Positions 43,983 to 52,481 of a stretch of 64,000 nt of DNA are shown in pieces (positions within the stretch are counted from its first letter, which is position 1; every line of letters begins with the position of its first letter). This stretch comes from Antarctobacter heliothermus (lineage in GTDB: Bacteria; Pseudomonadota; Alphaproteobacteria; Rhodobacterales; Rhodobacteraceae), in the NCBI RefSeq assembly GCF_002237555.1, contig NZ_CP022541.1:186001-250000 (forward strand), in the 5' to 3' direction. Under the pieces are notes generated by a model. The model was not told the DNA's origin and did no database searches. It worked only from the letters and a program-made list of their open reading frames with translations. A program made the translations under genes and the position numbers.

Positions 43983-44504
43983 TTGCGCATACTTGATTTT
44001 CTGGAAACGGTCATCCGTTCCGTAGGTGTGGGCACCGCGTGGCTAACCGTGGTTCCAATCGCTTTTTTTACCGGCCTGCAAATGCTCGATCGCAAGCTTC
44101 AGCTTGGGGTGTCGGCCATCCTTCCCGATCTTTCCACCTCGCTACTCTTTATCCTCATTTTCATGTCGTTCGGATTTACATACCTGCGCGACGGGCATGT
44201 CCGCGTGGACGTCTTTCGACGAAACTGGCCGCCCCGCCGTTTCGCCTGGATCGAACTTGCTGGCTGTCTCTTCGTACTGCTGCCTCTGGCGATCATCCTG
44301 ACCAATTATGGTTGGGATGGGCTGATGCGGACAACCAAGTACGCTGAGACCGACATCTGGGCACGGCGCATTGCCGCCGTGATCGGACCTGTCCTGCTGG
44401 GGTTTGCGGGCCTTGTCGTCGTGGCGCGCAACATCGCCTTCCTGCGCGGACAACACGACAGCATCGCGCCAAGCTCTCAGGAAGACATGCCACATGGAGA
44501 CTGA
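43983..44504 (+). CDS. dctQ: TRAP transporter small permease (DctQ type)
   Basis: 173 residues with a TTG start preceded by AGGGAGGGG. Four membrane segments (VGTAWLTVVPIAFFTGLQML; LSTSLLFILIFMSFGFTYL; WIELAGCLFVLLPLAIILTNY; IAAVIGPVLLGFAGLVVVARN), and the family signature DGHVRVDVFRRNWP. It pairs with the DctM gene, which overlaps by 11 bp. There is no DctP receptor in the window. It lies 33 bp after the ATPase gene and belongs to the same metal-induced operon. Confidence 0.85.
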   Translation: MRILDFLETVIRSVGVGTAWLTVVPIAFFTGLQMLDRKLQLGVSAILPDLSTSLLFILIFMSFGFTYLRDGHVRVDVFRRNWPPRRFAWIELAGCLFVLLPLAIILTNYGWDGLMRTTKYAETDIWARRIAAVIGPVLLGFAGLVVVARNIAFLRGQHDSIAPSSQEDMPHGD

Positions 44505-45861
44505 AATCCTGACCATCGCAATGCTTGGGCTGTTGGGCATCGGTGTGTTCAGCGGTTTTCCTGTGGCATTGGTCCTGACCGCAACCGGTTTTCTGGCATT
44601 TGTCGCTGCGGTTGTGATCGGCGTTACAGATTTTGGCCATCTCGGCCTCATTTACCTTCGGGTGCGTGGCATGCTGACCAACGAAGGTGTGCAGTTCACC
44701 AGTGTCCCGCTTCTTATCTTTCTCGGGCTGGTCCTGAATGCCAGCGGGGTTGCAGCAACGCTGTTTCAGACGTTGGGCCATGTCCTGAAATCCGTGCCGG
44801 GCCGATATGCGATTGCCACCCTGTTGATTGGCCTGATCCTCGCGCCTGCCGCGGGTGTCATTGGCGCCTCGGTTGTGACGGTCGCTCTGGTGGCCTATGG
44901 GCCGATGCTGCGCTCGGGATATGCGCCTTCGACGGCCGGGTCGGCGGTTGCGGCGTCCGGGGCGTTGGGGGTCGTCTTTCCACCGGCTGTCCTGCTGTTC
45001 TTTGTGGCCAACGTCTTTCAGCTTCGGATCGCGTTGATGTACACAGCGCTTGTCATCCCGGTCTTGCTGCTGGTCTTGTTCTTTTCGCTGTTTTACGCGG
45101 TAACGCTTCGTAATCGTGTCGACGTTGCCCTGTCGGATATGGAAAAGCCCACCATACGGGACGTGTTGTCGGTGATCATTGCCATCGGAGTTATTGCGGC
45201 CATTCCTCTCAGTATTGTGGGTGGGATCGCGACCCTGTCCGAGGCGGCAGGTATCGGCGTCTTCGGGGGGCTGTTGGTCATGGCGTTTCGCGGACGCATG
45301 ACATTTGCACGCCTCAACAGGACGATAGTTCAGACCGCATCCATGACTTCAATGGTGTTTTTTATCGTCGTCGGGGCATCCATTTTTTCGCTTGGCTTCA
45401 ATCTGATTGAGGGGCGCGAAGTTCTGCTTGAATGGATCAACGGGTTCGATCTCGGGCGCTGGATGACGCTTGCCTTGCTGCTTGGCATCATCCTCGTCCT
45501 CGGGTTTGTGTTCGACTGGATCGAGATCCTGCTCGTCTTTTTCCCGATCTTGCTGCCGGCGTTCGGGCAGCTGGATTTTTCAGATCATGTTGGCTCGGAC
45601 TATTTTTCAAAAATCTGGCTGGCCGGTTTGATTGCTTTGGCGCTTCAAACGTCCTTTCTCACGCCCCCATTCGGATATGCTCTCTTCTTCGCCAAGATGG
45701 CCGCTCCTCCAGGTGTCAATCTGGCTGACATCTATCGTGGCGCCGGGCCGCTCGTGATCATTGAAATCCTGCTCATCGCAGTGCTGGCATTGTGGCCAGA
45801 ATTGATCACCTGGCTCCCGGAACTTGTTCTTTCCAAGTCAGACAGCCCTTTGTTGAATTGA
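44494..45861 (+). CDS. dctM: TRAP transporter large permease (DctM type)
   Basis: 455 residues from the ATG at 44494; the frame extends further upstream inside dctQ. About 12 membrane segments; signatures FSGFPVALVLTATGFLAFVA, LLIFLGLVLNASGVAATLF, SGALGVVFPPAVLLFFVANVF, and DWIEILLVFFPILLPAF with QTSFLTPPFGYALFF near the C terminus. Forms the secondary transport channel with DctQ. A TRAP permease pair inside a metal-efflux operon is unusual; the ligand may be a metal-chelating carboxylate, but this is speculation. Confidence 0.88.
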   Translation: METEILTIAMLGLLGIGVFSGFPVALVLTATGFLAFVAAVVIGVTDFGHLGLIYLRVRGMLTNEGVQFTSVPLLIFLGLVLNASGVAATLFQTLGHVLKSVPGRYAIATLLIGLILAPAAGVIGASVVTVALVAYGPMLRSGYAPSTAGSAVAASGALGVVFPPAVLLFFVANVFQLRIALMYTALVIPVLLLVLFFSLFYAVTLRNRVDVALSDMEKPTIRDVLSVIIAIGVIAAIPLSIVGGIATLSEAAGIGVFGGLLVMAFRGRMTFARLNRTIVQTASMTSMVFFIVVGASIFSLGFNLIEGREVLLEWINGFDLGRWMTLALLLGIILVLGFVFDWIEILLVFFPILLPAFGQLDFSDHVGSDYFSKIWLAGLIALALQTSFLTPPFGYALFFAKMAAPPGVNLADIYRGAGPLVIIEILLIAVLALWPELITWLPELVLSKSDSPLLN

Positions 45862-45909
45862 AGATTCATGATAAATCTTCGGCCAAAGAACAAAAATCGA
45901 GCACCTTCA

Positions 45910-46407
45910 ATGAAACGTCGTATTTTTCTCATGGGCATCATGTCCGCCTTTCTGTCCGGCTGTGCCAGCAAGTTCCGCAGCTATGGCGGACCCGAGGTGA
46001 CCCGTGTTCGGCTTTACAAGGGGCAGCGCTTGCTTGTTCTCGACGGAGGCGATGGCGTATTGCAAACCTATCCGGTCGGGCTGGGTTTCGCGCCCGAGGG
46101 TCACAAGCAATTTGAGGGAGACGGTCGGACCCCGGAGGGCGCCTACTTAGTCGATAAGCGCAACCCTGAAAGCACCTATCATCTTTCAGTTGGCATCTCT
46201 TATCCGAACGAGGCCGACATTGCCTTTGCCGAAGCGCAGGGCCGATCCCCAGGGGGCGACATCTTCATCCATGGTGGTCCACGACCCGGCATCGAGCCGA
46301 CGGACGTCCACGACTGGACAGCTGGCTGCATCGCAGTCACAGATCGGCAGATCGAGGACATCTATGCAATGGTGAAGGACGGAACACCTATCCACATCTT
46401 TGCATGA
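45910..46407 (+). CDS. L,D-transpeptidase lipoprotein (YkuD domain)
   Basis: 165 residues from the ATG at 45910; an earlier in-frame start at 45868 gives a poorer signal. Signal with lipobox: KRRIFLMGIMSAFLSGCAS (Cys near residue 17). YkuD domain: RVRLYKGQRLLVLDGG, FEGDGRTPEGAYLVDKRNPES, and catalytic GGDIFIHGGPRP with HDWTAGCIAVTD (His and Cys). Second L,D-transpeptidase of the island and last gene of the zntA-dctQM operon. Its 3' end overlaps lnt on the other strand by 20 bp. Confidence 0.87.
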   Translation: MKRRIFLMGIMSAFLSGCASKFRSYGGPEVTRVRLYKGQRLLVLDGGDGVLQTYPVGLGFAPEGHKQFEGDGRTPEGAYLVDKRNPESTYHLSVGISYPNEADIAFAEAQGRSPGGDIFIHGGPRPGIEPTDVHDWTAGCIAVTDRQIEDIYAMVKDGTPIHIFA

Positions 46408-47995
46408 CGGTCTTTCTCATGCGGCGGAAATGAGCCGTCGCATTGGCCGTCAGAGCCCAGCTCCACGAAGCCAAGATGAGCGCCAACAGCATCCAGTCCC
46501 CGAAGCTCGCGTAGAGTGCCGGCGGCCGCGCGGAGGGCAGACTAGCGTCGATGATGCCCGTTTCGCCGGTATCGAGCCGCGGAACGAACTCTCCGTTCGC
46601 GTCGATGACCGCAGAGATGCCCGTATTCGCGGCTCGAATGACAGGAAGGCCTTCCTCTATGGCGCGCATACGTGCGGAAGCCAGATGCTGCTCAGGTCCG
46701 ATGCTGGTTCCAAACCAGGCATCGTTGGTGGCGTTGAAGATCCAGTCGGGCCTGAACAGGTCGTCGACCACATGCCCTGGGAAGATGATCTCATAGCAGA
46801 TCGCCACGGCGACCAGCGGCACACCCGGAAGCGCAAGCGTTCTCGGGCCCGGTCCGGGCGTAAAATCGCCCAGACCCGCCGTGAGCCGCTCGATGGGCAA
46901 CCAGCCGCGGAATGGCACATATTCGCCGAAGGGTACGAGATGGTGTTTCGCGTATCCGGTCAGGATTTTGCCGGTATCGCCAAAAGCCTGGACCGTGTTG
47001 AAATATCGGGTGCCATCCTCGCTGGGTACACGGTCCGGCACACCGGTGAGCAGCACCCTGCCGTCTGGTAGCGCAGCGGCAATGCGATCCCGTGCCTCTG
47101 TATCCTCATCAAGGAAACCCGGAAAGGCGGTTTCCGGCCAGAGAAGAACGTCGAAATCGCCGGGCCGGGAAGAAAGTTCGAGATAGCGCGCGAAGGTCGC
47201 CTCGCGGCTCTCGGGCGCCCATTTCTCCTCTTGGGGAACGTTGCCCTGGACGATGCGCAGGTCGACACCGGGTGGCTGTTGTGCATCCGACTGGAGGCGA
47301 AGCGTGCCGACGGCCCACATCGTCGCTATGCCGGCCAGCGCCATGAGCGAGATGGTCAATCGTTGCCGCCCGGACGCCATGACAGCCGCGCCGGGAAGTG
47401 CCGCGACGAACACGGTGAGAAAGCTTAGCCCATAGCTTCCGACCCAGGCGGCGGGCTGGCGCAAAGCGGCGTAATCGACCAGAGCGTAGCTGGCGAGGAT
47501 CCACGGAAAACCTGTCAGAACGTGACCACGCAACCACTCGGCCACGGTCCAGAAGGTCGCGAACAGGAGGCAGGCCAGGAGACTGCCCAGGGCTCCGCGC
47601 CGCGCGATTTCGGCGAAGAGCGCTGCGGCAATGGCTGGGAAAATCGCGAGACCTGCCGACAATCCCGCGACGGCCGGGATCGCCAGTGACCCGAAACGCT
47701 CGGCCTTGACGTAGAAACTCTCTGCGATCCACGAAATCCCGAATCCGAACTGGCAGAGACCAAACGCCCAGCCGACAAGGAAAGCGCGCCCGAAGGAGAG
47801 ATCGCGAAGACCGACAAACAACGCGGAATAGGCAATGGGAACAAGTAGGAGAAGCGAGAAAGGCGGGAAAGTCAGAATGGTCAGCGCCCCGGCGGCGAAA
47901 CCAAGCGTCATCCGCGAAAGCAAACGGTGGCGCAGAGCGATGCGGTTCAGAATTTCCGGCTTCACGACTTGATCGAACGCCGCGCGCTGATCCAT
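46388..47995 (-). CDS. lnt: Apolipoprotein N-acyltransferase
   Basis: 535 residues from the ATG at 47995. N-terminal ~6-8 membrane segments (TLGFAAGALTILTFPPFSLLLLVP onward), then a nitrilase-fold periplasmic domain with all three catalytic residues: Glu in LLWPETAFPGF, Lys in YAKHHLVPFGEYVP, Cys in VAICYEIIFPG. It transfers the third acyl chain to lipoproteins. An accessory copy beside lspA, at the end of a copper-related operon, implies that lipoprotein maturation is boosted under metal stress. Chromosomal lnt is normally single-copy. Confidence 0.92.
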   Translation of the reverse strand: MDQRAAFDQVVKPEILNRIALRHRLLSRMTLGFAAGALTILTFPPFSLLLLVPIAYSALFVGLRDLSFGRAFLVGWAFGLCQFGFGISWIAESFYVKAERFGSLAIPAVAGLSAGLAIFPAIAAALFAEIARRGALGSLLACLLFATFWTVAEWLRGHVLTGFPWILASYALVDYAALRQPAAWVGSYGLSFLTVFVAALPGAAVMASGRQRLTISLMALAGIATMWAVGTLRLQSDAQQPPGVDLRIVQGNVPQEEKWAPESREATFARYLELSSRPGDFDVLLWPETAFPGFLDEDTEARDRIAAALPDGRVLLTGVPDRVPSEDGTRYFNTVQAFGDTGKILTGYAKHHLVPFGEYVPFRGWLPIERLTAGLGDFTPGPGPRTLALPGVPLVAVAICYEIIFPGHVVDDLFRPDWIFNATNDAWFGTSIGPEQHLASARMRAIEEGLPVIRAANTGISAVIDANGEFVPRLDTGETGIIDASLPSARPPALYASFGDWMLLALILASWSWALTANATAHFRRMRKTVMQRCG

Positions 47996-48444
47996 GGCCC
48001 AGCGAGCAAGAGCCCCACGCCACTGACGACAAATACATCGGCCATGTTGAAGGCAGGCCAATGTGTTGTGCCAATGTAGAAATCCAAGAAGTCTGTTACA
48101 GCCCGATACCGCACACGATCGATGACATTGCCCAGGGCTCCGCCAATGATCGCGCCATAGGCAAGTGTTTCGACCGCATTTTCGGCGCGAAACAGCATAA
48201 CCCCCAGCCAAACACAGATGGCAAGAGCAAGTGCGATGAGGCTCCACCACGGCGCGCCGCCCAGCATCCCGAAAGTCACGCCGTCATTGCGATAGAAGAC
48301 AAGGTTGAAACCTGGAAAAACGGCGATCCCGGAGCCTAGAGAGGCCGCATTCGCCACGACAATGGCTTTGGAGATCTGATCGATCACGAACGCTGCAAGC
48401 GTCGCGAAGACGCCGATCATCGGAGATACCTTGTTTAGTGACAT
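47962..48444 (-). CDS. lspA: Lipoprotein signal peptidase (signal peptidase II)
   Basis: 160 residues from the ATG at 48444. Four membrane segments and both catalytic Asp motifs: GNVIDRVRYRAVTDFLDF and FNMADVFVVSGVGLLLAG. Conserved FPGFNLVFYRNDGVTFGML supports the family. Overlaps lnt by 34 bp and the truncated zip gene by 10 bp, so translation of the three is coupled. A longer frame upstream is a shadow of zip. lspA homologues are known beside metal-efflux genes on mobile islands. Confidence 0.92.
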   Translation of the reverse strand: MSLNKVSPMIGVFATLAAFVIDQISKAIVVANAASLGSGIAVFPGFNLVFYRNDGVTFGMLGGAPWWSLIALALAICVWLGVMLFRAENAVETLAYGAIIGGALGNVIDRVRYRAVTDFLDFYIGTTHWPAFNMADVFVVSGVGLLLAGPWISARRSIKS

Positions 48445-48863
48445 TGTCTCACCCCAACCGCGAGGCCTTCGGGGAAGTTGTGGATCGTGATCGCGATGAT
48501 GAACAGCCAGACCCGCCGCAAAGACGCCGCTTCGGGCCCTTCGCGTCCCGTCTTGAAATGCTCGTGCGGCAGCTTTTCGTTCATCAGCGCGACAGCCCCC
48601 ATGCCCAGAATGATCGAGACGCATACGATGGCCGCAGGCATCGCGCCGTTCTCGAACATTGGCTCTGCCGCATCCAATGCCGGGATGATCAGCGAAAAGA
48701 ACGAGGCTGACAGCATGACACCGGCAGCGAAGCCGAGCGACAGATCGCGCGTGGCCCGAGACGGAATGCGCCCGAACAGCACTGGAACTGCTCCGACTGC
48801 CGTAAGCGATCCGGCAGCGAGGCTTCCGAGAAAGCCGAGCATTATCGGAGACAGATTTTCCAT
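48435..48863 (-). CDS. ZIP-family metal transporter, C-terminally truncated
   Basis: 142 residues; full ZIP proteins of this type run to about 250. The intact part has MLGFLGSLAAGSLTAVGAVPVLF, DLSLGFAAGVMLSASFFSLIIPALD, GMGAVALMNEKLPHEHF and breaks just after the TM4 metal motif HNFPEGLAVGV, ending RQCH. The break coincides with the lspA start, so the tail was replaced when lspA joined the operon. Half of the metal site (TM5) is missing, so transport is doubtful. Confidence 0.75.
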   Translation of the reverse strand: MENLSPIMLGFLGSLAAGSLTAVGAVPVLFGRIPSRATRDLSLGFAAGVMLSASFFSLIIPALDAAEPMFENGAMPAAIVCVSIILGMGAVALMNEKLPHEHFKTGREGPEAASLRRVWLFIIAITIHNFPEGLAVGVRQCH

Positions 48864-48875
48864 GGGCCGGCCAGA

Positions 48876-49331
48876 TTATCCTTCGGCGTAGCTTGAAAAG
48901 ACTTCTGTCGACCCGTCCTTGCGGATGAGGAAGACATCATAGGCTTCACGGTTTTCTTCCGGCCCCATGCCGGGCGAGCCATAGGGCATCGCCGGAACGG
49001 CGAGGCCGACGGCGTCCGGGCGCTCTTCGAGAAGCCGGCGAATATCAGCAGCCGGGACATGGCCTTCGATCACGTAGCCATCAATGAGCGCGGTGTGGCA
49101 GGAGACCATGCGCTGCGGCACGCCGTTGTCGAGCTTGAAACGTACGAGTAGCCCGCCGTTCATGTCCTGGCCGGTCGGCTTGAACCCGTTTTCTTCGAGA
49201 TGGTTCATCCACGAGAGGCAGCAGCCGCAACCGTTCGTCTTGCGGACGTCGATCGCCGTTGCCTCTGCGAGGACCTGGGCCGCTGGTAACAGGGCGAGGG
49301 TGATTGCCAGAGCTTGGGTCATGCGTTTCAT
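48876..49331 (-). CDS. DUF411 periplasmic metal-binding protein
   Basis: 151 residues with a signal peptide (ALAITLALLPAAQVLAEA). DUF411 core: VRKTNGCGCCLSWMNHLEENGF with the C-G-C-C motif, HTALIDGYVIEGHVPAADIRRLL and GLAVPAMPYGSPGM. DUF411 proteins are found with copper resistance genes and are thought to bind copper. It lies 12 bp upstream of zip and 3 bp downstream of the M23 peptidase gene. Confidence 0.85.
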   Translation of the reverse strand: MKRMTQALAITLALLPAAQVLAEATAIDVRKTNGCGCCLSWMNHLEENGFKPTGQDMNGGLLVRFKLDNGVPQRMVSCHTALIDGYVIEGHVPAADIRRLLEERPDAVGLAVPAMPYGSPGMGPEENREAYDVFLIRKDGSTEVFSSYAEG

Positions 49332-49334
49332 GGG

Positions 49335-50708
49335 TCAAAGCCTTTCGGTTGCCGTTTCGGCAATCTCGCTGCCGAGGTTTTCATTCAGAAGCGCGCGCGC
49401 CTCGGCGAGGCGCGAGAGTGCGGCGGTGTCATCCGCTTCCCTCTCGGCCGCTTCGGCGAGCCGGTCGTCAGAGAGGGGGTCAGTCGGGCGCCCATCCACG
49501 AGGACTTCGTAGTGCAGGTTCGGACCTGTCGCCGTGCCAGTCGCGCCGACGCGGCCGATCACATCTCCCGCCGCAACGCGTTGGCCTTGTGCCAGGTCTT
49601 CCGGCACGGCGCTCAGATGCGCGTAGCGCGTCACGGTGTCGGAGCCGTGCGAGATTTCGACCACGCGACCATATCCGCCGCGCCAGCCGATGAAACTGAC
49701 CCGCCCCGGTGCCGTCGATTGAACCGGTGTCCCACGTGCTGCTGCGAAATCGACGCCTGTGTGCATCCGGACGTTGCCAAAGACCGGATGCGTGCGGCGT
49801 CCGAACACCGAGCTGAGGCGCGCACCCTCGACCGGCTGTGCGAAGACGCGCAGCACCTCGCCATCAACGTAGATCGTCGCCTGACCGCTGCCGTCGTCCG
49901 GCCATACGATCTCGTAAAGCGAACCGCCGATCTCCAGTGCGGCGAAGGCGAGCTCGGGCTGTCCGATCCTCTCCTCACCCACACGCGCCTCGCGCCAGAG
50001 AAGCCTCAGTGTCTCGCCACCGGCCATCTCGCGGCGGAAATCCACGGTCCCACCCAGCATCTGCGCAAGGTCCACGGAAAAACGGGCGGGTATGCCGGCT
50101 TCGCCGAGTGCCGCGAAGATCGAACTGTCGATCACGGCTTCGCCGGCAAGGGTTGCGATCTCCGGATCCGGAGCCACGACCTGGGTGGACAACTGCTCGC
50201 CGAAAAGCACCTCGATCCGAACCCCGTCCTCGACGGCGAGCGAGACGGTGCGGGGGCTGCCGTCCATGGTCGAGACAACAGTGACCGAATGCCCCGGCCG
50301 CAGCCGTCGCAGATCGTATTCCGCGCCAAGCGCGAGGGCAACTGCGGCTCTTTCAGGTGCCGCAAGACCGGCTTCGGACAGCAAGAAATCGAGCGTCTCG
50401 CCAGGCGCAATGTCGCGCGACCACGTCGACAGCGGTGGCTCGATCGCCCGTACCGGCACGTCGGCAAACGCGACCTGCAGAAGGGGTAGGGGGCCGAGGT
50501 CGGGTGCATCCTCTGCCCATGCCGTCGCGGGCAACGTCACGAGGATGTCAATGTTTCTAGGGGCTTCAGGACCTTGGGGCATCCAGCTACCTGCCTGGGC
50601 AAGTTCCGGCGGCACGGGTTCTTTCGACAAAAGATCGGAGATGGCGATGGCCGCCCCCGAAACCGTCCCCGCAATTGCGACACAAGCCGCCAAAGTTCTG
50701 AGCCTCAT
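49335..50708 (-). CDS. M23-family peptidoglycan endopeptidase (LytM domain)
   Basis: 457 residues from the ATG at 50708. N-terminal signal/anchor (LRTLAACVAIAGTVSGAAIAI). Residues ~90-170 form a LysM/OapA-like region (DIAPGETLDFLLSEAGL). The C-terminal M23 domain has the Zn ligands: RMHTGVDFAAARGTPV (H-x3-D), YAHLSAVPEDL and LHYEVLVDG (H-x-E). It cuts peptide cross-bridges in the wall. Overlaps the SCO gene by 4 bp. Another envelope enzyme inside the copper operon. Confidence 0.87.
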   Translation of the reverse strand: MRLRTLAACVAIAGTVSGAAIAISDLLSKEPVPPELAQAGSWMPQGPEAPRNIDILVTLPATAWAEDAPDLGPLPLLQVAFADVPVRAIEPPLSTWSRDIAPGETLDFLLSEAGLAAPERAAVALALGAEYDLRRLRPGHSVTVVSTMDGSPRTVSLAVEDGVRIEVLFGEQLSTQVVAPDPEIATLAGEAVIDSSIFAALGEAGIPARFSVDLAQMLGGTVDFRREMAGGETLRLLWREARVGEERIGQPELAFAALEIGGSLYEIVWPDDGSGQATIYVDGEVLRVFAQPVEGARLSSVFGRRTHPVFGNVRMHTGVDFAAARGTPVQSTAPGRVSFIGWRGGYGRVVEISHGSDTVTRYAHLSAVPEDLAQGQRVAAGDVIGRVGATGTATGPNLHYEVLVDGRPTDPLSDDRLAEAAEREADDTAALSRLAEARALLNENLGSEIAETATERL

Positions 50709-51331
50709 GTCGCCCCCTCCATTTCTTCTTCCAGCGCGCGGCGAATTTTCGGCACCGCGAACTCTCTGGCTTCGTGATAGTCGATCATGGTGACGAACCG
50801 CCCCGAGGCTGCGAACAGAAAGACACTCGCGGTGTGATTCATCGTGTAATCGCCGCTCTCCGTCGGCACCCGCTCGTAGGTGGCGCTGAAGCCGTCCGTG
50901 ACGCGCGCGATCTGCTCTTCCGGTCCCGTCCAGCCACGTATCCCAGGATGGAAGTAGCCGACATATTCGGCCATCGTTTCGACAGTGTCGCGCTCGGGAT
51001 CGACCGTGATGAAAGCCACATTCATTTCTTCGGCCTCGTCTCCCAGATCGTCGAGCCATCCCGAAATGTCAGAGAGCGTGGTCGGGCAGACATCGGGACA
51101 GTAGGTGAAGCCGAAGAACGCCATCGTCGGGCGACCGATCAGGGTTTCCGGCCCGACCGCGTTGCCCTCATGATCCGTCAGACGGAAATCCATCTCGGTC
51201 AGGGCCACAGGCCGCTGCCCGGTAGGTGCGGGTGCACCGGGTCCGTCAACCCGCCACCAACCGACGAAGAGCATCAGGGCGACCGCCCCGACACCAGCCG
51301 CGCCGTACCCCAGCATTGTCCGTCGCCGCAT
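50705..51331 (-). CDS. SCO1/SenC-family copper chaperone (second copy)
   Basis: 208 residues from the ATG at 51331. N-terminal membrane anchor (MLGYGAAGVGAVALMLFVGWW). Thioredoxin-fold SCO domain with the copper ligands: FFGFTYCPDVCPTTLSDI (C-x3-C) and YTMNHTASVFLFA (His). It delivers copper to the CuA site of cytochrome oxidase or works as a thiol reductase. Start shares a base with the PCuAC stop, so translation is coupled. Two SCO copies frame the operon's copper part. Confidence 0.92.
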   Translation of the reverse strand: MRRRTMLGYGAAGVGAVALMLFVGWWRVDGPGAPAPTGQRPVALTEMDFRLTDHEGNAVGPETLIGRPTMAFFGFTYCPDVCPTTLSDISGWLDDLGDEAEEMNVAFITVDPERDTVETMAEYVGYFHPGIRGWTGPEEQIARVTDGFSATYERVPTESGDYTMNHTASVFLFAASGRFVTMIDYHEAREFAVPKIRRALEEEMEGAT

Positions 51332-51798
51332 CAGTCCTCCGGCCCCCGCGCGGCGATTCCGAGGATCGGCACCTCGACCGTCACTTCGCCTCCGTCGTCG
51401 AAAAGCAGGGTCAGCGTAAAGGTGTCCCCTTCCGTCATCAGTTCTTGCAGCCGCATCAGCATTGCGTGCAGGCCCCCCGGTTCGAGCGCGACGCTCTCGC
51501 CCGGGGCGATCGCGATCTCCCCCGCCGGGCTCATGGAACTCACACCTTTGGCATTTGTCGTCGTCTCGTGAATTTCGGGCATCATCGCGAGCGGTGTTGT
51601 AAGGCCGATCAGCGTCACTGGCTCGTCGCCAGTGTTGCGGATCGTCATGTAAGCGGCCCCGGGACGGTTCACCCCGATGGAAGCGCGGGACCACGCGTTC
51701 TCGACAACAACATCCCCGGGTCCGGCCAGCGCGGGCACTGAGAGCGCTCCAAAGGTCAAAAGCGCGGCCAGTTTGCCGGTGAAAGTATGCGTTTTCAT
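51331..51798 (-). CDS. PCuAC-family periplasmic copper chaperone
   Basis: 155 residues with a signal peptide (LAALLTFGALSVPALAG). The copper-binding pattern is complete: PEIHETTTNAKGVSSM (H-x9-10-M) and LEPGGLHAMLM (H-x-M). Also WSRASIGVNRPGAAYMTIRNTG, the family's first strands. Passes Cu(I) to SCO or to CuA. It lies between DsbA and SCO genes. Confidence 0.92.
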   Translation of the reverse strand: MKTHTFTGKLAALLTFGALSVPALAGPGDVVVENAWSRASIGVNRPGAAYMTIRNTGDEPVTLIGLTTPLAMMPEIHETTTNAKGVSSMSPAGEIAIAPGESVALEPGGLHAMLMRLQELMTEGDTFTLTLLFDDGGEVTVEVPILGIAARGPED

Positions 51799-51821
51799 CG
51801 TTCTGATCCTGCCCTTTTCAT

Positions 51822-52481
51822 TCAGCCTTGCGCGGCAGCGACTTCGGCTGCCACCAATCGCCGCAGTTCTGCCTCCCCGAACGGATCGAGCGGCTTGCCG
51901 TTCACGAAGAATGTGGGCGTCTGGCGAACTCCCACGGTCTCTACGTCGGCACGATCCTGATTCAGGATTCCCACGACATCGGGTGCCAGCATTTGCGTGC
52001 GCGCGGCTTCGGCATCGAGCCCGGCCGTGGCGGCGATCTGAAGGATCAGGCCGGGCTCCGGGGCACCGTGCGACGCCCATTTCGGCTGTTCCCGCAGAAC
52101 GGCCTCGAGCACCGGCACGTAAACGTCCTGCATACGCGCCGCCTCGAGCACGCGGATCGCTTCCTCGGATGCCTCGCCGTGGAAAGGCGTGTAGCGGATC
52201 ACGACGCGGACAGCATCCCCATGCTCGGCCATGATGTCCTTCACGATGGGATGAAAGGCGCGACAGGCCTCGCAGGCCGGGTCGAAGAATTCGACAATCG
52301 TGACGGGCGCTTCCGCAGGCCCGAGGATGGGCGAGTAGGGGCGGATCATCGCACCCGCGAGTTCCGGCGCAACAGGCTCCGCTTCGGCCACCGGGCCGGG
52401 GCGGGTTGCAAACCAGGTGGCTCCGCCGAAACCGGCGACGCCGAGAGCGAGAACGGACAGGATCAGGCCGCGTCGGTTCAT
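51822..52481 (-). CDS. DsbA-like thiol oxidoreductase
   Basis: 219 residues with an N-terminal anchor or signal (GLILSVLALGVAGFGGATWFA). Thioredoxin-fold active site FFDPACEACRAFHP (C-E-A-C), cis-Pro loop VRQTPTFFVNGKPL. It oxidises or reduces periplasmic Cys. Overlaps dsbB by 4 bp. With SCO and PCuAC it can keep copper-ligand thiols reduced or repair wrong disulfides made by copper. Confidence 0.88.
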   Translation of the reverse strand: MNRRGLILSVLALGVAGFGGATWFATRPGPVAEAEPVAPELAGAMIRPYSPILGPAEAPVTIVEFFDPACEACRAFHPIVKDIMAEHGDAVRVVIRYTPFHGEASEEAIRVLEAARMQDVYVPVLEAVLREQPKWASHGAPEPGLILQIAATAGLDAEAARTQMLAPDVVGILNQDRADVETVGVRQTPTFFVNGKPLDPFGEAELRRLVAAEVAAAQG

